Numbered from the stretch's first letter, positions 1 through 5,884 are shown. The stretch is 6,198 bases of DNA from JBMNKL01 sp050261495 (GCA_050261495.1 JBLNDI010000139.1:1-6198); one strand, 5' to 3'. The notes: generated by a model from the letters alone, not told the origin. A program made the numbers and translations.

Positions 1-1
1 C

Positions 2-649
2 AAATCATCCGGCGGTGGTTCGACAGGCACACCGGCAAGCAGCAGCGCCGGATCTTCGGGAGCAACAACTCTCGATTCGCTTGTCAGCAAGGCAAAGGCC
101 ATTGACACCGGCTACTTTGAAGCTACATGGAATATTCAGGGAAATATCACCGAGGAAAAGTGCTGGAAGAAAGGCAACATGGTCAAAATAGTTCAAGCAG
201 AGCAGTTTGGCGAGAAAAAGACGAAAGTAGACATCATCGACATGTCGAAAGGGATAGGCTACAGCTATTTTGTAGGCCAATCCGAAGCGGTCAAAGCGAT
301 ATATGAGGTAAAGGATCCAAGTGAATACGCCAACCCATTTAACATCATCGGGCCTTTTACCCTTGGTTCCGGGGCGGGGTCCGCTCCCGTCATAGAAATC
401 GCCGGCAATGAAACGGTTGACGGCGTCAACTGCTCCGTGATCACCGTAACCGCAGACGGCAAGGTTCTCGCAAAGATATGGGTCAGCGAGGATGGCCTGA
501 AACGTAAAAGCGAAATGCTTTACTATGGTTTCCCGAGGACAACCGTGTATAAAAATTACAAAATCGGCGGCCCGATCAGCGACAGTGAATTCGACCTCCC
601 GGCCGGTATGACGGTTAATGAGGATGTCAGCGTAACCATTACGGAATAA
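2..649 (+). CDS. LolA-like cell-surface protein, 5' end missing
   Basis: The frame is open from the window edge to a TAA stop, giving 215 residues without a visible start. The first ~25 residues are a low-complexity Ser/Gly/Thr/Ala linker, typical of the stretch between a lipoprotein anchor cysteine and a folded domain in Firmicutes. The rest (from about IDTGYFEATW) has the look of a LolA/LppX-type half-barrel: alternating strands, a K-V-L-A-K-I-W-V-S-E-D-G-L segment, and the ending Y-K-N-Y-K-I-G-G-P-I-S-D-S-E-F-D-L-P-A-G common in clostridial members ('...vyknikvGpvsDslFelPaG'). Such proteins are thought to bind lipid or other hydrophobic ligands outside the membrane, but no substrate can be read here. 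The signal peptide and lipobox should lie upstream of the window, so the lipoprotein status is inferred. The first in-frame ATG (179) falls inside the domain and is not the real start. Confidence 0.75.
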   Translation, partial: KSSGGGSTGTPASSSAGSSGATTLDSLVSKAKAIDTGYFEATWNIQGNITEEKCWKKGNMVKIVQAEQFGEKKTKVDIIDMSKGIGYSYFVGQSEAVKAIYEVKDPSEYANPFNIIGPFTLGSGAGSAPVIEIAGNETVDGVNCSVITVTADGKVLAKIWVSEDGLKRKSEMLYYGFPRTTVYKNYKIGGPISDSEFDLPAGMTVNEDVSVTITE

Positions 650-684
650 GCGCAGCGCAATCAGGAACAGAAGAATTGCATCCA

Positions 685-716
685 CCCCCGGCAGCATTCC
701 CGGATTCTGCCGGGGG
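685..716 (+). terminator. GC-rich hairpin after the LolA-like gene, copy 1
   Basis: Perfect 10-bp arms CCCCCGGCAG (685-694) and CTGCCGGGGG (707-716) enclose a 12-nt loop, 36 bp past the stop codon. The position suggests transcription termination or 3'-end protection. The 3' flank is TATATAATG rather than a T-run, so it is not a textbook intrinsic terminator. A close relative lies at 1463-1494. Confidence 0.6.
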
Positions 717-727
717 TATATAATGTA

Positions 728-755
728 TGACAAGGAGACGGTGACAAGGAGACGG
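728..755. repeat. 14-bp perfect tandem duplication
   Basis: TGACAAGGAGACGG occurs twice head to tail (728-741 and 742-755). It sits in the spacer after the first hairpin and runs into GGGTTTGACAACCC. It contains an AAGGAG that resembles a ribosome site, but no reading frame follows it. It resembles half-sites of dispersed palindromes seen in some clostridial genomes, which is an impression and was not checked. Confidence 0.85.
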
Positions 756-759
756 GGGT

Positions 760-788
760 TTGACAACCCAGGCGTTTATTATAACAAT
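760..788 (+). promoter_or_regulatory. possible promoter for the 907 lipoprotein gene
   Basis: A perfect -35 hexamer TTGACA (760-765) lies in the 257-bp spacer upstream of the lipoprotein gene. The -10 is poor: AACAAT at a 17-bp spacing, or TAACAA at 16. If used, it would give a leader of roughly 110 nt. Apart from the hairpin, the tandem repeat and this weak site, nothing else was found between 650 and 890. Confidence 0.25.
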
Positions 789-906
789 AACGCTTTTCTT
801 ACTGAATATAAGCATATTCATCCTATCCTTTCCACGGCATGTTTATTAAAGTATTAAGTATTGGAAGTTATCCTTAAGTTGAAAAATGGAAATGTGAGGT
901 GGAACA

Positions 907-1452
907 ATGAAAAGGATATTAGCAACTATTTTAATTATTGTGCTGGCGCTTTCCTTCGCTTCATGCGGCAATAAGGCGGAAAAGGCGGCATCTGCGGGTA
1001 ACCGCCAGGCTCAAGGAAATGAAACAGGTGAGACAGATGATTTACAGGTTGAATACGGCAAGATAAAAGAATCAGACCTGTCGGATAAATATAGGATAGA
1101 TTTGGTGCCAATATTTAAGGGCAGCGTAATTATGAGCACAATAGAAGATCCGGATCATAAAATGGTTGGATTGGGATGCTATTCAAAAAAACCATATAAA
1201 GAAATAAAGGAGTACTATAAAGAAATCATGTCAAAATATGAAATAAAAAATGAACAAGAAAATACTGACCCTTACTTTGACGAACCCCCATCATATTATA
1301 TAGAAGCGCAGCTTGGTGAAAAGGTTTATGCAGCTGTTAATGTAATAGACGCGTCGAAAGCTCCTGATGATTACTTCGAGGGTGGGGAATTCGAAGTGCC
1401 AAAAGATGCTAAAACCGTGTTTTCGCTGATATTCACTAATTTTGAAGAATAA
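907..1452 (+). CDS. predicted lipoprotein of unknown function
   Basis: The 181-residue product begins with a signal peptide: KR at residues 2-3, a hydrophobic core (residues 4-18), then the lipobox-like F-A-S-C with the anchor cysteine at residue 20. Phe at the -3 position is less usual than Leu, but the ending L-S-F-A-S-C-G is common in clostridial lipoproteins. A charged, low-complexity linker follows (about 21-45). The folded part contains D-L-V-P-I-F-K-G-S and K-P-Y-K-E-I-K-E-Y-Y-K-E-I-M, a pattern recalling small secreted clostridial proteins with a strand then a helix carrying 'eYYkelm'. I cannot assign a named family. The ATG is supported by GAGGTG at 896-901, five bases upstream. The gene is richer in AAA, ATA and GAA codons than its neighbours. 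It lies between two GC-rich hairpins and so is probably its own transcription unit. The mature protein would sit on the outer face of the membrane. Confidence 0.8.
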   Translation: MKRILATILIIVLALSFASCGNKAEKAASAGNRQAQGNETGETDDLQVEYGKIKESDLSDKYRIDLVPIFKGSVIMSTIEDPDHKMVGLGCYSKKPYKEIKEYYKEIMSKYEIKNEQENTDPYFDEPPSYYIEAQLGEKVYAAVNVIDASKAPDDYFEGGEFEVPKDAKTVFSLIFTNFEE

Positions 1453-1462
1453 CTTTCATCCG

Positions 1463-1494
1463 CCCCCGGCAGAATCTTTGGGTTTTGCCGGGGG
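1463..1494 (+). terminator. GC-rich hairpin after the lipoprotein gene, copy 2
   Basis: The arms CCCCCGGCAGAATC (1463-1476) and GGTTTTGCCGGGGG (1481-1494) can pair along 14 positions, allowing G-U pairs, around a TTTG loop. The hairpin starts 10 bp past the stop codon of the lipoprotein gene. As in copy 1, no T-run follows (TGAACAAAT). Both copies share the lead-in CATCC[AG]CCCCCGGCAG. Confidence 0.6.
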
Positions 1495-1559
1495 TGAACA
1501 AATCAGTCGCCTACAGCGGGATTGTATTTTCGCGATATTATTTTAAAGGGGGTATTAAT

Positions 1560-1994
1560 TTGAGGATAAGAACAAGGACCGGAATCCACCTGGGCCGGAA
1601 AGGCACTTTCTTTCTATGCCTATTATTAGGCATCGCGCTTTTGCTGGCAGGCATCGGTTTACTATCAAGGACCAATAGAATAATCAATAATGGCATATCC
1701 GTTGAAGCGCAAGTGACTAATGTTAAAGTAAGCCGTTCAGGCAAAAACACATATTACACGCCTGAGATCAGGTTTGCCACGTCCGAGGGAAAAACAGTCA
1801 ACACAACTCTTAACAAAACAACCGGCTCTCCGGCTTATTCCGTCGGCGACAAGGTCAGGATCATTTACTCAAAAGACAACCCGAATGATATATTGGTAGA
1901 TTCTTTTTTCAATAAATACGGTTTCCCTGTCATATTCATCATGGCAGGTTTCATAGTTTTAATCGTAGGCTTTTTACAAGTGTTTAGGAGATAA
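1560..1994 (+). CDS. DUF3592-type two-span membrane protein
   Basis: I place the start at the TTG at 1560 because AAAGGGGG (1545-1552) lies seven bases upstream. An earlier in-frame TTG at 1485 lies inside the hairpin stem and has no ribosome site. The resulting 144-residue protein has a basic N-terminus, a first membrane span at about 16-35, a ~80-residue extracytoplasmic beta-rich domain, and a second span at about 121-142 ending in RR. The domain carries the DUF3592 hallmarks: G-I-S-V-E-A-Q-V-T-N-V early on, Y-Y-T-P-E-I-R-F in the middle, and V-G-D-K-V-R-I-I-Y-S-K-D-N-P-N-D-I-L-V-D near the end. The biochemical role of this family is unknown. The gene ends 19 bp from the oppositely oriented folA stop. 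Confidence 0.85.
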   Translation: MRIRTRTGIHLGRKGTFFLCLLLGIALLLAGIGLLSRTNRIINNGISVEAQVTNVKVSRSGKNTYYTPEIRFATSEGKTVNTTLNKTTGSPAYSVGDKVRIIYSKDNPNDILVDSFFNKYGFPVIFIMAGFIVLIVGFLQVFRR

Positions 1995-2027
1995 ACCGTT
2001 ATTTAGTTGTCTATTAATAAAGACGGT
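1995..2027. terminator. possible bidirectional terminator between converging genes
   Basis: ACCGT (1995-1999) and ACGGT (2023-2027) are inverted arms, with some extra A/T pairing inside, directly after the DUF3592 stop and overlapping the last codons of folA. The stem is short and the T-rich flanks are modest. It is the only inverted repeat found in this convergent junction. Confidence 0.3.
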
Positions 2028-2517
2028 GTGATTTATTTACATACTTTAAAAACCTGTATCCCATTCCGTTATACGTGTTCCGGCTGCTTTCGGATACAAG
2101 TTCCCAGTTTTCCATCGCATCAAGGTCCGGGAAATGCCTGTCCGCTTCAAATTCCTTTTCGATACGCGTGACATGAGCCTCCGAACAGTACGGAAGAAGC
2201 AGGGTATATACAGATTCCCCTCCAATTACGAATATATCGCCGGGAGGGTATTTTTTTAGCTCCAGAAAAAGCTCATCAAGGGAGCGGCATACGATGATAC
2301 CATTATCATCATAATTTCCGTACCTTGTAAGCACGATATTGATCCTGTCCTTCAGCGGCCGCATGCCCGGAAGCGATTCAAAGGTCCCCCTCCCCATCAC
2401 CACAACCTTGCCTGTCGTCATTTTTCTGAAAAAAGCCATATCTTCCGGTATGCGTACCAGGAGACCGCCTTTATACCCTATCCCCCAATTCTTGTCTGCC
2501 GACAGTATCGCTTTCAT
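2014..2517 (-). CDS. folA: dihydrofolate reductase
   Basis: The enzyme uses NADPH to reduce dihydrofolate to tetrahydrofolate in the cytoplasm, closing the cycle opened by the upstream thymidylate synthase. The 167-residue length fits the family (about 160-170). Visible family features are W-G-I-G-Y-K-G at residues 11-17, P-E-D-M with the catalytic acid Asp26, the NADPH-binding M-G-R-G-T (41-45), Arg58 in R-P-L-K-D-R (the residue that contacts the substrate glutamate), I-G-G-E-S-V-Y (98-104), V-T-R-I-E (116-120) and H-F-P (128-130). The tryptophan that usually precedes the catalytic region ('PW.LP.D') is replaced by Val21, a variant I recall as common in clostridial DHFRs. The start at 2517 is fixed by AAAAGGAGG (2527-2535), nine bases upstream, and by homology. 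A further in-frame ATG at 2559 would add 14 non-homologous residues and is rejected. It is the last gene of the apparent thrS-thyA-folA unit. Confidence 0.95.
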   Translation of the reverse strand: MKAILSADKNWGIGYKGGLLVRIPEDMAFFRKMTTGKVVVMGRGTFESLPGMRPLKDRINIVLTRYGNYDDNGIIVCRSLDELFLELKKYPPGDIFVIGGESVYTLLLPYCSEAHVTRIEKEFEADRHFPDLDAMENWELVSESSRNTYNGMGYRFLKYVNKSHRLY

Positions 2518-2572
2518 TCGTATAAGCCTCCTTTTCCCGCCGCTTTTGGCGTATTCCAACTTTTACATCTCC

Positions 2573-2617
2573 GCAGGATTATCAGCTGCAGGATTATCAG
2601 CTGCAGGGTTGTTAACA
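2573..2617. repeat. 15-bp tandem repeat between thyA and folA
   Basis: GCAGGATTATCAGCT occurs twice without mismatch (2573-2587, 2588-2602), followed by a diverged third unit (2603-2617, GCAGGGTTGTTAACA). A fourth, weaker relative may begin near 2633. Read on the - strand in the thyA frame, the units encode Asn-Pro-Ala-Ala-Asp. The repeat lies in the 138-bp thyA-folA spacer. Confidence 0.85.
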
Positions 2618-2632
2618 TCAGTAGTTATCAAC
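2608..2632. repeat. imperfect inverted repeat in the thyA-folA spacer
   Basis: GTTGTTAAC (2608-2616) and GTTATCAAC (2624-2632) form a 9-bp stem with one mismatch around a 7-nt loop. There is no T-run, so termination is unlikely. It may only be a by-product of the neighbouring repeats. Confidence 0.4.
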
Positions 2633-2655
2633 CATAGGGTTATCGGCAGGCACAA

Positions 2656-3486
2656 CTATATTGCCACCGGGATATTTTTGATTTGCGGACCGTGCTGGTA
2701 ATTCTCAAGCACAAAATCCTCAACCCTGAAATCGTAAAAATCCTTCACATCAGGATTAATCACCAGCTTCGGAGCGGGATACGGAGAACGGCCGATCAGC
2801 TCTTTTACGAGCGGAATATGCCGGTCGTAAATATGAGCATCGGCTATTACATGCACCAATTCGCCGGCTTTAAGACCGCTCACCTGCGCAAACATGTGGA
2901 TCAGTATCGCATACTGGCACACATTCCAGTTGTTTGCCACCAGGACGTCCTGCGACCGCTGGTTTAGAATGCCGTTAAGCCTGTCTCCCGTGACATTGAA
3001 CGTCATGCTGTAGGCGCAAGGATAGAGATTCATTTCATGCAAGTCGCTATGAACGTAAAGATTCGTTATAATACGCCTGCTGTACGGATTGTGCTTTAAA
3101 TCGTACAATACCCTGTCCACCTGGTCAAACTCGCCTTCGGCGTACTTGTGCTTTACCCTGAGCTGGTACCCGTAGGCTTTCCCGATGGAACCCGTCTCAT
3201 CGGCCCACTTGTCCCAGATATGGCTGTTCAGATCCCTGATGTTGTTGGACTTCCTTTGCCATATCCACAGGATTTCGTCGATCGCCGCCCTCAGGTTTGT
3301 AGGTCTCAGCGTCAATATCGGGAATTCTTCCGAGAGGTCGTAACGGTTGACAATGCCGAACTTCTTTACCGTATGCGCCGGCGCGCCGTCCTCCCATACA
3401 GCCCTGACCTTTTCGCCGTTGGAAGGGTATCCGTTTTCAAGTATGTCTTTGCACATTTCAATAAATATAATGTCAGCCTTGCTCAT
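2656..3486 (-). CDS. thyA: thymidylate synthase
   Basis: The enzyme methylates dUMP to dTMP with 5,10-methylene-tetrahydrofolate and releases dihydrofolate, the substrate of the DHFR encoded next. The 276-residue protein shows P-A-H-T (36-39), W-I-W-Q (74-77), H-I-W-D-K-W (89-94), the phosphate-binding S-R-R (136-138), the catalytic cysteine Cys157 in L-Y-P-C-A-Y, R-S-Q-D (177-180), the dUMP-contacting Asn188 and A-H-I-Y (217-220), and the C-terminal P-V-A-I. The segment V-A-N-N-W-N replaces the E. coli-type L-G-L-P-F-N. This fits the clostridial subgroup that also starts MSKAD and keeps N-P-x-V-K-D-F-Y-D-F. The start at 3486 is chosen by that N-terminal homology. The ribosome site is weak (AGGG four bases upstream, GGGGGG farther off). 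Upstream ATGs at 3513 and 3525 lie in a tandem duplication and have no ribosome site. The gene starts 78 bp after the thrS stop. Confidence 0.95.
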   Translation of the reverse strand: MSKADIIFIEMCKDILENGYPSNGEKVRAVWEDGAPAHTVKKFGIVNRYDLSEEFPILTLRPTNLRAAIDEILWIWQRKSNNIRDLNSHIWDKWADETGSIGKAYGYQLRVKHKYAEGEFDQVDRVLYDLKHNPYSRRIITNLYVHSDLHEMNLYPCAYSMTFNVTGDRLNGILNQRSQDVLVANNWNVCQYAILIHMFAQVSGLKAGELVHVIADAHIYDRHIPLVKELIGRSPYPAPKLVINPDVKDFYDFRVEDFVLENYQHGPQIKNIPVAI

Positions 3487-3510
3487 AATACCCTGGCTTA
3501 GCCCCCCAAT

Positions 3511-3534
3511 CATCGTACACTTCATCGTACACTT
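3511..3534. repeat. 12-bp perfect tandem duplication upstream of thyA
   Basis: CATCGTACACTT occurs twice head to tail (3511-3522, 3523-3534). On the - strand each unit ends in ATG, creating two decoy start codons in the thyA frame. Confidence 0.9.
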
Positions 3535-3557
3535 GCAGGGATCGGCGCGTCCCCTGC
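3535..3557 (-). other. hairpin in the thrS-thyA spacer
   Basis: GCAGGG (3535-3540) pairs with CCCTGC (3552-3557) around an 11-nt GC-rich loop, 7 bp past the thrS stop. No T-run follows on either strand, so read-through into thyA is expected. It may stabilise the upstream 3' end or be a processing site. Confidence 0.5.
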
Positions 3558-3564
3558 GCTGTCA

Positions 3565-5469
3565 TTAAGCCTTCGACGCTACTTCTTCATTGATCCTGCT
3601 TATAAAAGCGTCCAGCGCCATCGGTCCCAGGTCGCCTTCTTTCCGCGATCTTACGGCTACCTGCCCGCTTTCCGCTTCCTTGTCGCCGATGACAAGCATG
3701 TATGGCACTTTTTCCATTCGCGCTTCCCTGATTTTATAGCCGATCTTTTCATTCCTAAGGTCAACCTCCGCGCGAATGCCTTTTTCCTCAAGCTTGTCAC
3801 GCACATCAAGGGCGTAAGGATTGTGCTTCTCCGCGATCGTAAGTATCTTGGCCTGCACCGGCGACAGCCAGCAAGGGAATGCGCCCGCGTAATGCTCGGT
3901 AAGGATGGCGATGAAACGCTCCAGGCTCCCGAAAACCACCCTGTGTATCATTACAGGCCTGTGTTTTTCCCCGTCGGCTCCTACATAGTATAAATCAAAG
4001 CGCTCGGGAAGGTTCATGTCCAATTGAATGGTGCCGCATTGCCATGTGCGCCCGATGGAGTCTTCCAGATGGAAATCTATCTTCGGTCCGTAGAAGGCCC
4101 CGTCTCCCTCGTTCACCTTGTATTCAAGCCCCTTTACGTCCAGGGCGTTTCTCAGCGCATTCGTGGCAATCTCCCATTGCTCGTCCGTACCTATTGATTT
4201 TTCAGGTCTCGTCGACAATTCCACGCGGTACTTGAAGCCAAAGACCTTGTAGAAATTATCGATCAGGTCGATAACCCCGATAACCTCGTCCTGCACCTGG
4301 TCGGGAGTCATGAAAATATGAGCGTCGTCCTGCGTAAAGCATCTTACCCGCATAAGGCCATGCAGCACGCCGGACTTTTCATGCCTGTGCACAATGCCCA
4401 GCTCGCCGATTCTCTGAGGCAAATCCCTGTATGAATGGAGCTTCCTCTGGTATACAAGTATTGCCCCGGGACAGTTCATCGGCTTGATGGCAAAATCCGA
4501 CTCGTCAATCCTGACGGTGTACATATTTTCCCTGTAATTATCCCAATGCCCGGAGCGTATCCATAAATCCTTGTTCAGGATGACGGGAGTCTTTATCTCC
4601 TGGTAGCCTCTCTTTACATGCTCTTTCCTCCAGAAATCCTCAAGCAGGTTTCGCAGCACCATGCCTTTAGGCATGAAAAACGGGAAACCCGGCCCCTCGT
4701 CCATCACGTCAAAAAGGTCAAGCTCGCGTCCAAGCTTTCTATGATCGCGTTTCTTCGCCTCTTCAACCATATTGATATATTCATCCAGGTCGCTCTTCCT
4801 GGCAAATGCCGTACCGTAAATCCTTTGCAGCATTTTATTCTTTTCGTTGCCTCTCCAGTAAGCGCCTGCTATCGAAAGCAATTTGAAAGCTTTGACCATT
4901 CCGGTAGACGGAATATGCGGTCCGGCGCACAGGTCGGTAAATTCGCCCTGCCTGTAGAACGAAATAACCGAATCTTCAGGCAAATCGCGAATAAGCTCGA
5001 CCTTGTACGGTTCCCCCTTCTCCTCCATGAGTTTGATTGCCTCTTCGCGCGGAAGCGTGAACCTTTCCAGGCGATAATCCTCCTTGACGATCCTGCTCAT
5101 TTCGGCTTCGATTCTCTCCAGGTCGTCCGGGGTAAAAGGCCTTTCCATGTCAAAATCATAGTAGTACCCGTTTTCAATCGCAGGACCTATGGCCAGCTTG
5201 GCGTCCGGGTAAAGCCTTTTTACCGCCTGCGCCAGGATATGCGACGCCGTATGCCTGAAAGCATGCCTTCCGCCTTCGCTTTCAAATGTAAGCAGGTTCA
5301 GGCTGCAATCGTTATCGAGAACGGTGGAAAGATCTCTCACCTCGCCGTCAATCTCGGCGGCAAGCGCAGCCTTTGCAAGGCCCGCGCCGAGACTCCCGGC
5401 CACTTCCATCGCCGTAATCCCGTTATCGTATTCTTTTACGCTTCCATCCTTTAATGTAACCTTTATCAT
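3565..5469 (-). CDS. thrS: threonyl-tRNA synthetase
   Basis: This class II synthetase joins threonine to tRNA-Thr in the cytoplasm. All domains of the 634-residue protein are present: an N-terminal TGS domain (about 1-62); the editing domain with H73-x-x-x-H77 and Cys181/His185 in D-L-C-A-G-P-H, which removes serine from mischarged tRNA; the catalytic core (about 240-530) with motif 2 around R362-H-E, the zinc ligands Cys333 (in N-C-P-G), His384 (in D-D-A-H) and His509 (in M-I-H-R), and motif 3 G-S-L-E-R-F ending in Arg518; then the anticodon-binding domain (about 535-634). The length matches the bacterial family and no key residue is missing. The start is fixed by CAGGAGG (5477-5483), seven bases upstream. 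A T-box leader precedes it, so expression should rise when uncharged tRNA-Thr accumulates. Confidence 0.98.
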   Translation of the reverse strand: MIKVTLKDGSVKEYDNGITAMEVAGSLGAGLAKAALAAEIDGEVRDLSTVLDNDCSLNLLTFESEGGRHAFRHTASHILAQAVKRLYPDAKLAIGPAIENGYYYDFDMERPFTPDDLERIEAEMSRIVKEDYRLERFTLPREEAIKLMEEKGEPYKVELIRDLPEDSVISFYRQGEFTDLCAGPHIPSTGMVKAFKLLSIAGAYWRGNEKNKMLQRIYGTAFARKSDLDEYINMVEEAKKRDHRKLGRELDLFDVMDEGPGFPFFMPKGMVLRNLLEDFWRKEHVKRGYQEIKTPVILNKDLWIRSGHWDNYRENMYTVRIDESDFAIKPMNCPGAILVYQRKLHSYRDLPQRIGELGIVHRHEKSGVLHGLMRVRCFTQDDAHIFMTPDQVQDEVIGVIDLIDNFYKVFGFKYRVELSTRPEKSIGTDEQWEIATNALRNALDVKGLEYKVNEGDGAFYGPKIDFHLEDSIGRTWQCGTIQLDMNLPERFDLYYVGADGEKHRPVMIHRVVFGSLERFIAILTEHYAGAFPCWLSPVQAKILTIAEKHNPYALDVRDKLEEKGIRAEVDLRNEKIGYKIREARMEKVPYMLVIGDKEAESGQVAVRSRKEGDLGPMALDAFISRINEEVASKA

Positions 5470-5484
5470 GTTAATTCCTCCTGT

Positions 5485-5600
5485 CCGGCTTCTTTCCTTG
5501 CATTAAAAATCTCATACTTTTTACGTTCCAGGTGTGCCGCCTGACGCAGCTTCCTGCAGTCCTTGCGCGTCCACAGGCTTGCAGTCGGCGACTGCCGTTT
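5485..5600 (-). other. thrS 5' leader downstream of the attenuator
   Basis: This stretch lies between the T-box terminator and the thrS ribosome site. It contains a perfect short hairpin, GCAGTC (5581-5586) and GACTGC (5590-5595) with a 3-nt loop. A second TGCAGTC at 5555-5561 could compete for the GACTGC arm. No T-run follows. No convincing leader peptide was found. Confidence 0.4.
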
Positions 5601-5649
5601 AAAAAGCTCCCGCCGCTTGTATCAGTTGCATACAAGGGACGAGAGCTTT
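5601..5649 (-). terminator. T-box attenuator (intrinsic terminator) of thrS
   Basis: Arms 5630-5649 and 5603-5622 pair over 20 positions with one mismatch and two G-U pairs around a 7-nt loop, and on the - strand the stem ends in a run of five T (5601-5605). The 5' arm includes the CGTCCCT (5635-5641) that the antiterminator also needs, so the two structures exclude each other. Confidence 0.93.
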
Positions 5650-5815
5650 CTCCCGTGGTTCCACCCTAATTTGGACTCATTAAGATTATAACGTAATCAA
5701 CGTCACGCTCCGGGGCGGTTTTCAACCGGTATTCCCTGAAGGCCGCTTCCAGCCGCGGCGCGCCTCTCTCTGGCAAGTAACCATCGGTCTACTCTTCCCT
5801 TCACAGCATGTCATA
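5635..5815 (-). promoter_or_regulatory. T-box leader, predicted to sense tRNA-Thr
   Basis: The leader binds uncharged tRNA and then blocks its own terminator. The T-box core AGGGTGGAACCACG is at 5654-5667. Antiterminator pairs are AGGG with CCCT and ACG with CGT (5635-5641), leaving the bulge UGGAACC. Its UGGA would pair with a tRNA 3' end UCCA. Stem I can be read as: base CATGC (5806-5810) with GCGTG (5704-5708); a kink-turn-like UGA (5801-5803) opposite GGA (5709-5711); GGG/CCC; the AGUA element (5790-5793) opposite the specifier ACC, a Thr codon (5717-5719); GACCG (5785-5789) with CGGTT (5724-5728); an AGAGAG stretch (5764-5769); and a distal GCCGC/GCGGC hairpin (5742-5759) with a GGCTGGAA loop. 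A small stem III follows (5684-5698, GATTA/TAATC). I find no clear stem II. The gene identity (thrS) and the specifier agree. Stem I details were folded by eye. Confidence 0.93.
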
Positions 5816-5856
5816 ATATATAATTGACACTGTTAAATTTATATTAATTAAAATTA

Positions 5857-5884
5857 ATTATATCCTAAATCCGGGCAATGTCAA
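5857..5884 (-). promoter_or_regulatory. thrS operon promoter (sigma-A type)
   Basis: On the - strand a perfect TTGACA (5879-5884) and a perfect TATAAT (5857-5862) are separated by 16 bp. Transcription would begin near 5850, giving a leader of about 380 nt that starts shortly before T-box stem I. The promoter lies inside the last codons of the PrpR_N-like remnant, and the remnant's TAA stop lies within TATAAT. Confidence 0.85.

Noticed and set aside
5..766. Open frame of 253 codons on the - strand
   Set aside because: It is antisense to the LolA-like gene, runs through the hairpin and spacer, and has no ribosome site or family features.
1485..1559. Earlier TTG start for the DUF3592 protein
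   Set aside because: The codon is inside the hairpin stem, lacks a ribosome site and adds 25 residues ahead of a normal N-terminus.
2518..2559. Upstream ATG for folA
   Set aside because: It would place the strong AAAAGGAGG inside the coding region and add 14 residues that DHFRs lack.
3487..3525. Upstream ATGs for thyA at 3513 and 3525
   Set aside because: Both arise from the 12-bp duplication, have no ribosome site, and the family starts at MSKAD.
4618..5454. Open frame of 278 codons on the + strand
   Set aside because: It lies fully antisense to thrS, whose domains and catalytic residues are intact, and its translation shows no recognisable family.
5471..5668. Open - strand frame through the T-box terminator to just before the thrS start, considered as a leader peptide
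   Set aside because: It has no ribosome site, contains no Thr-codon run, and crosses structured regulatory RNA. T-box control needs no leader peptide.
5824..5852. TTGACA on the + strand at 5824-5829 as a promoter
   Set aside because: There is no acceptable -10 at 16-18 bp and no + strand gene downstream. The region is A/T rich, so chance hexamers are expected.
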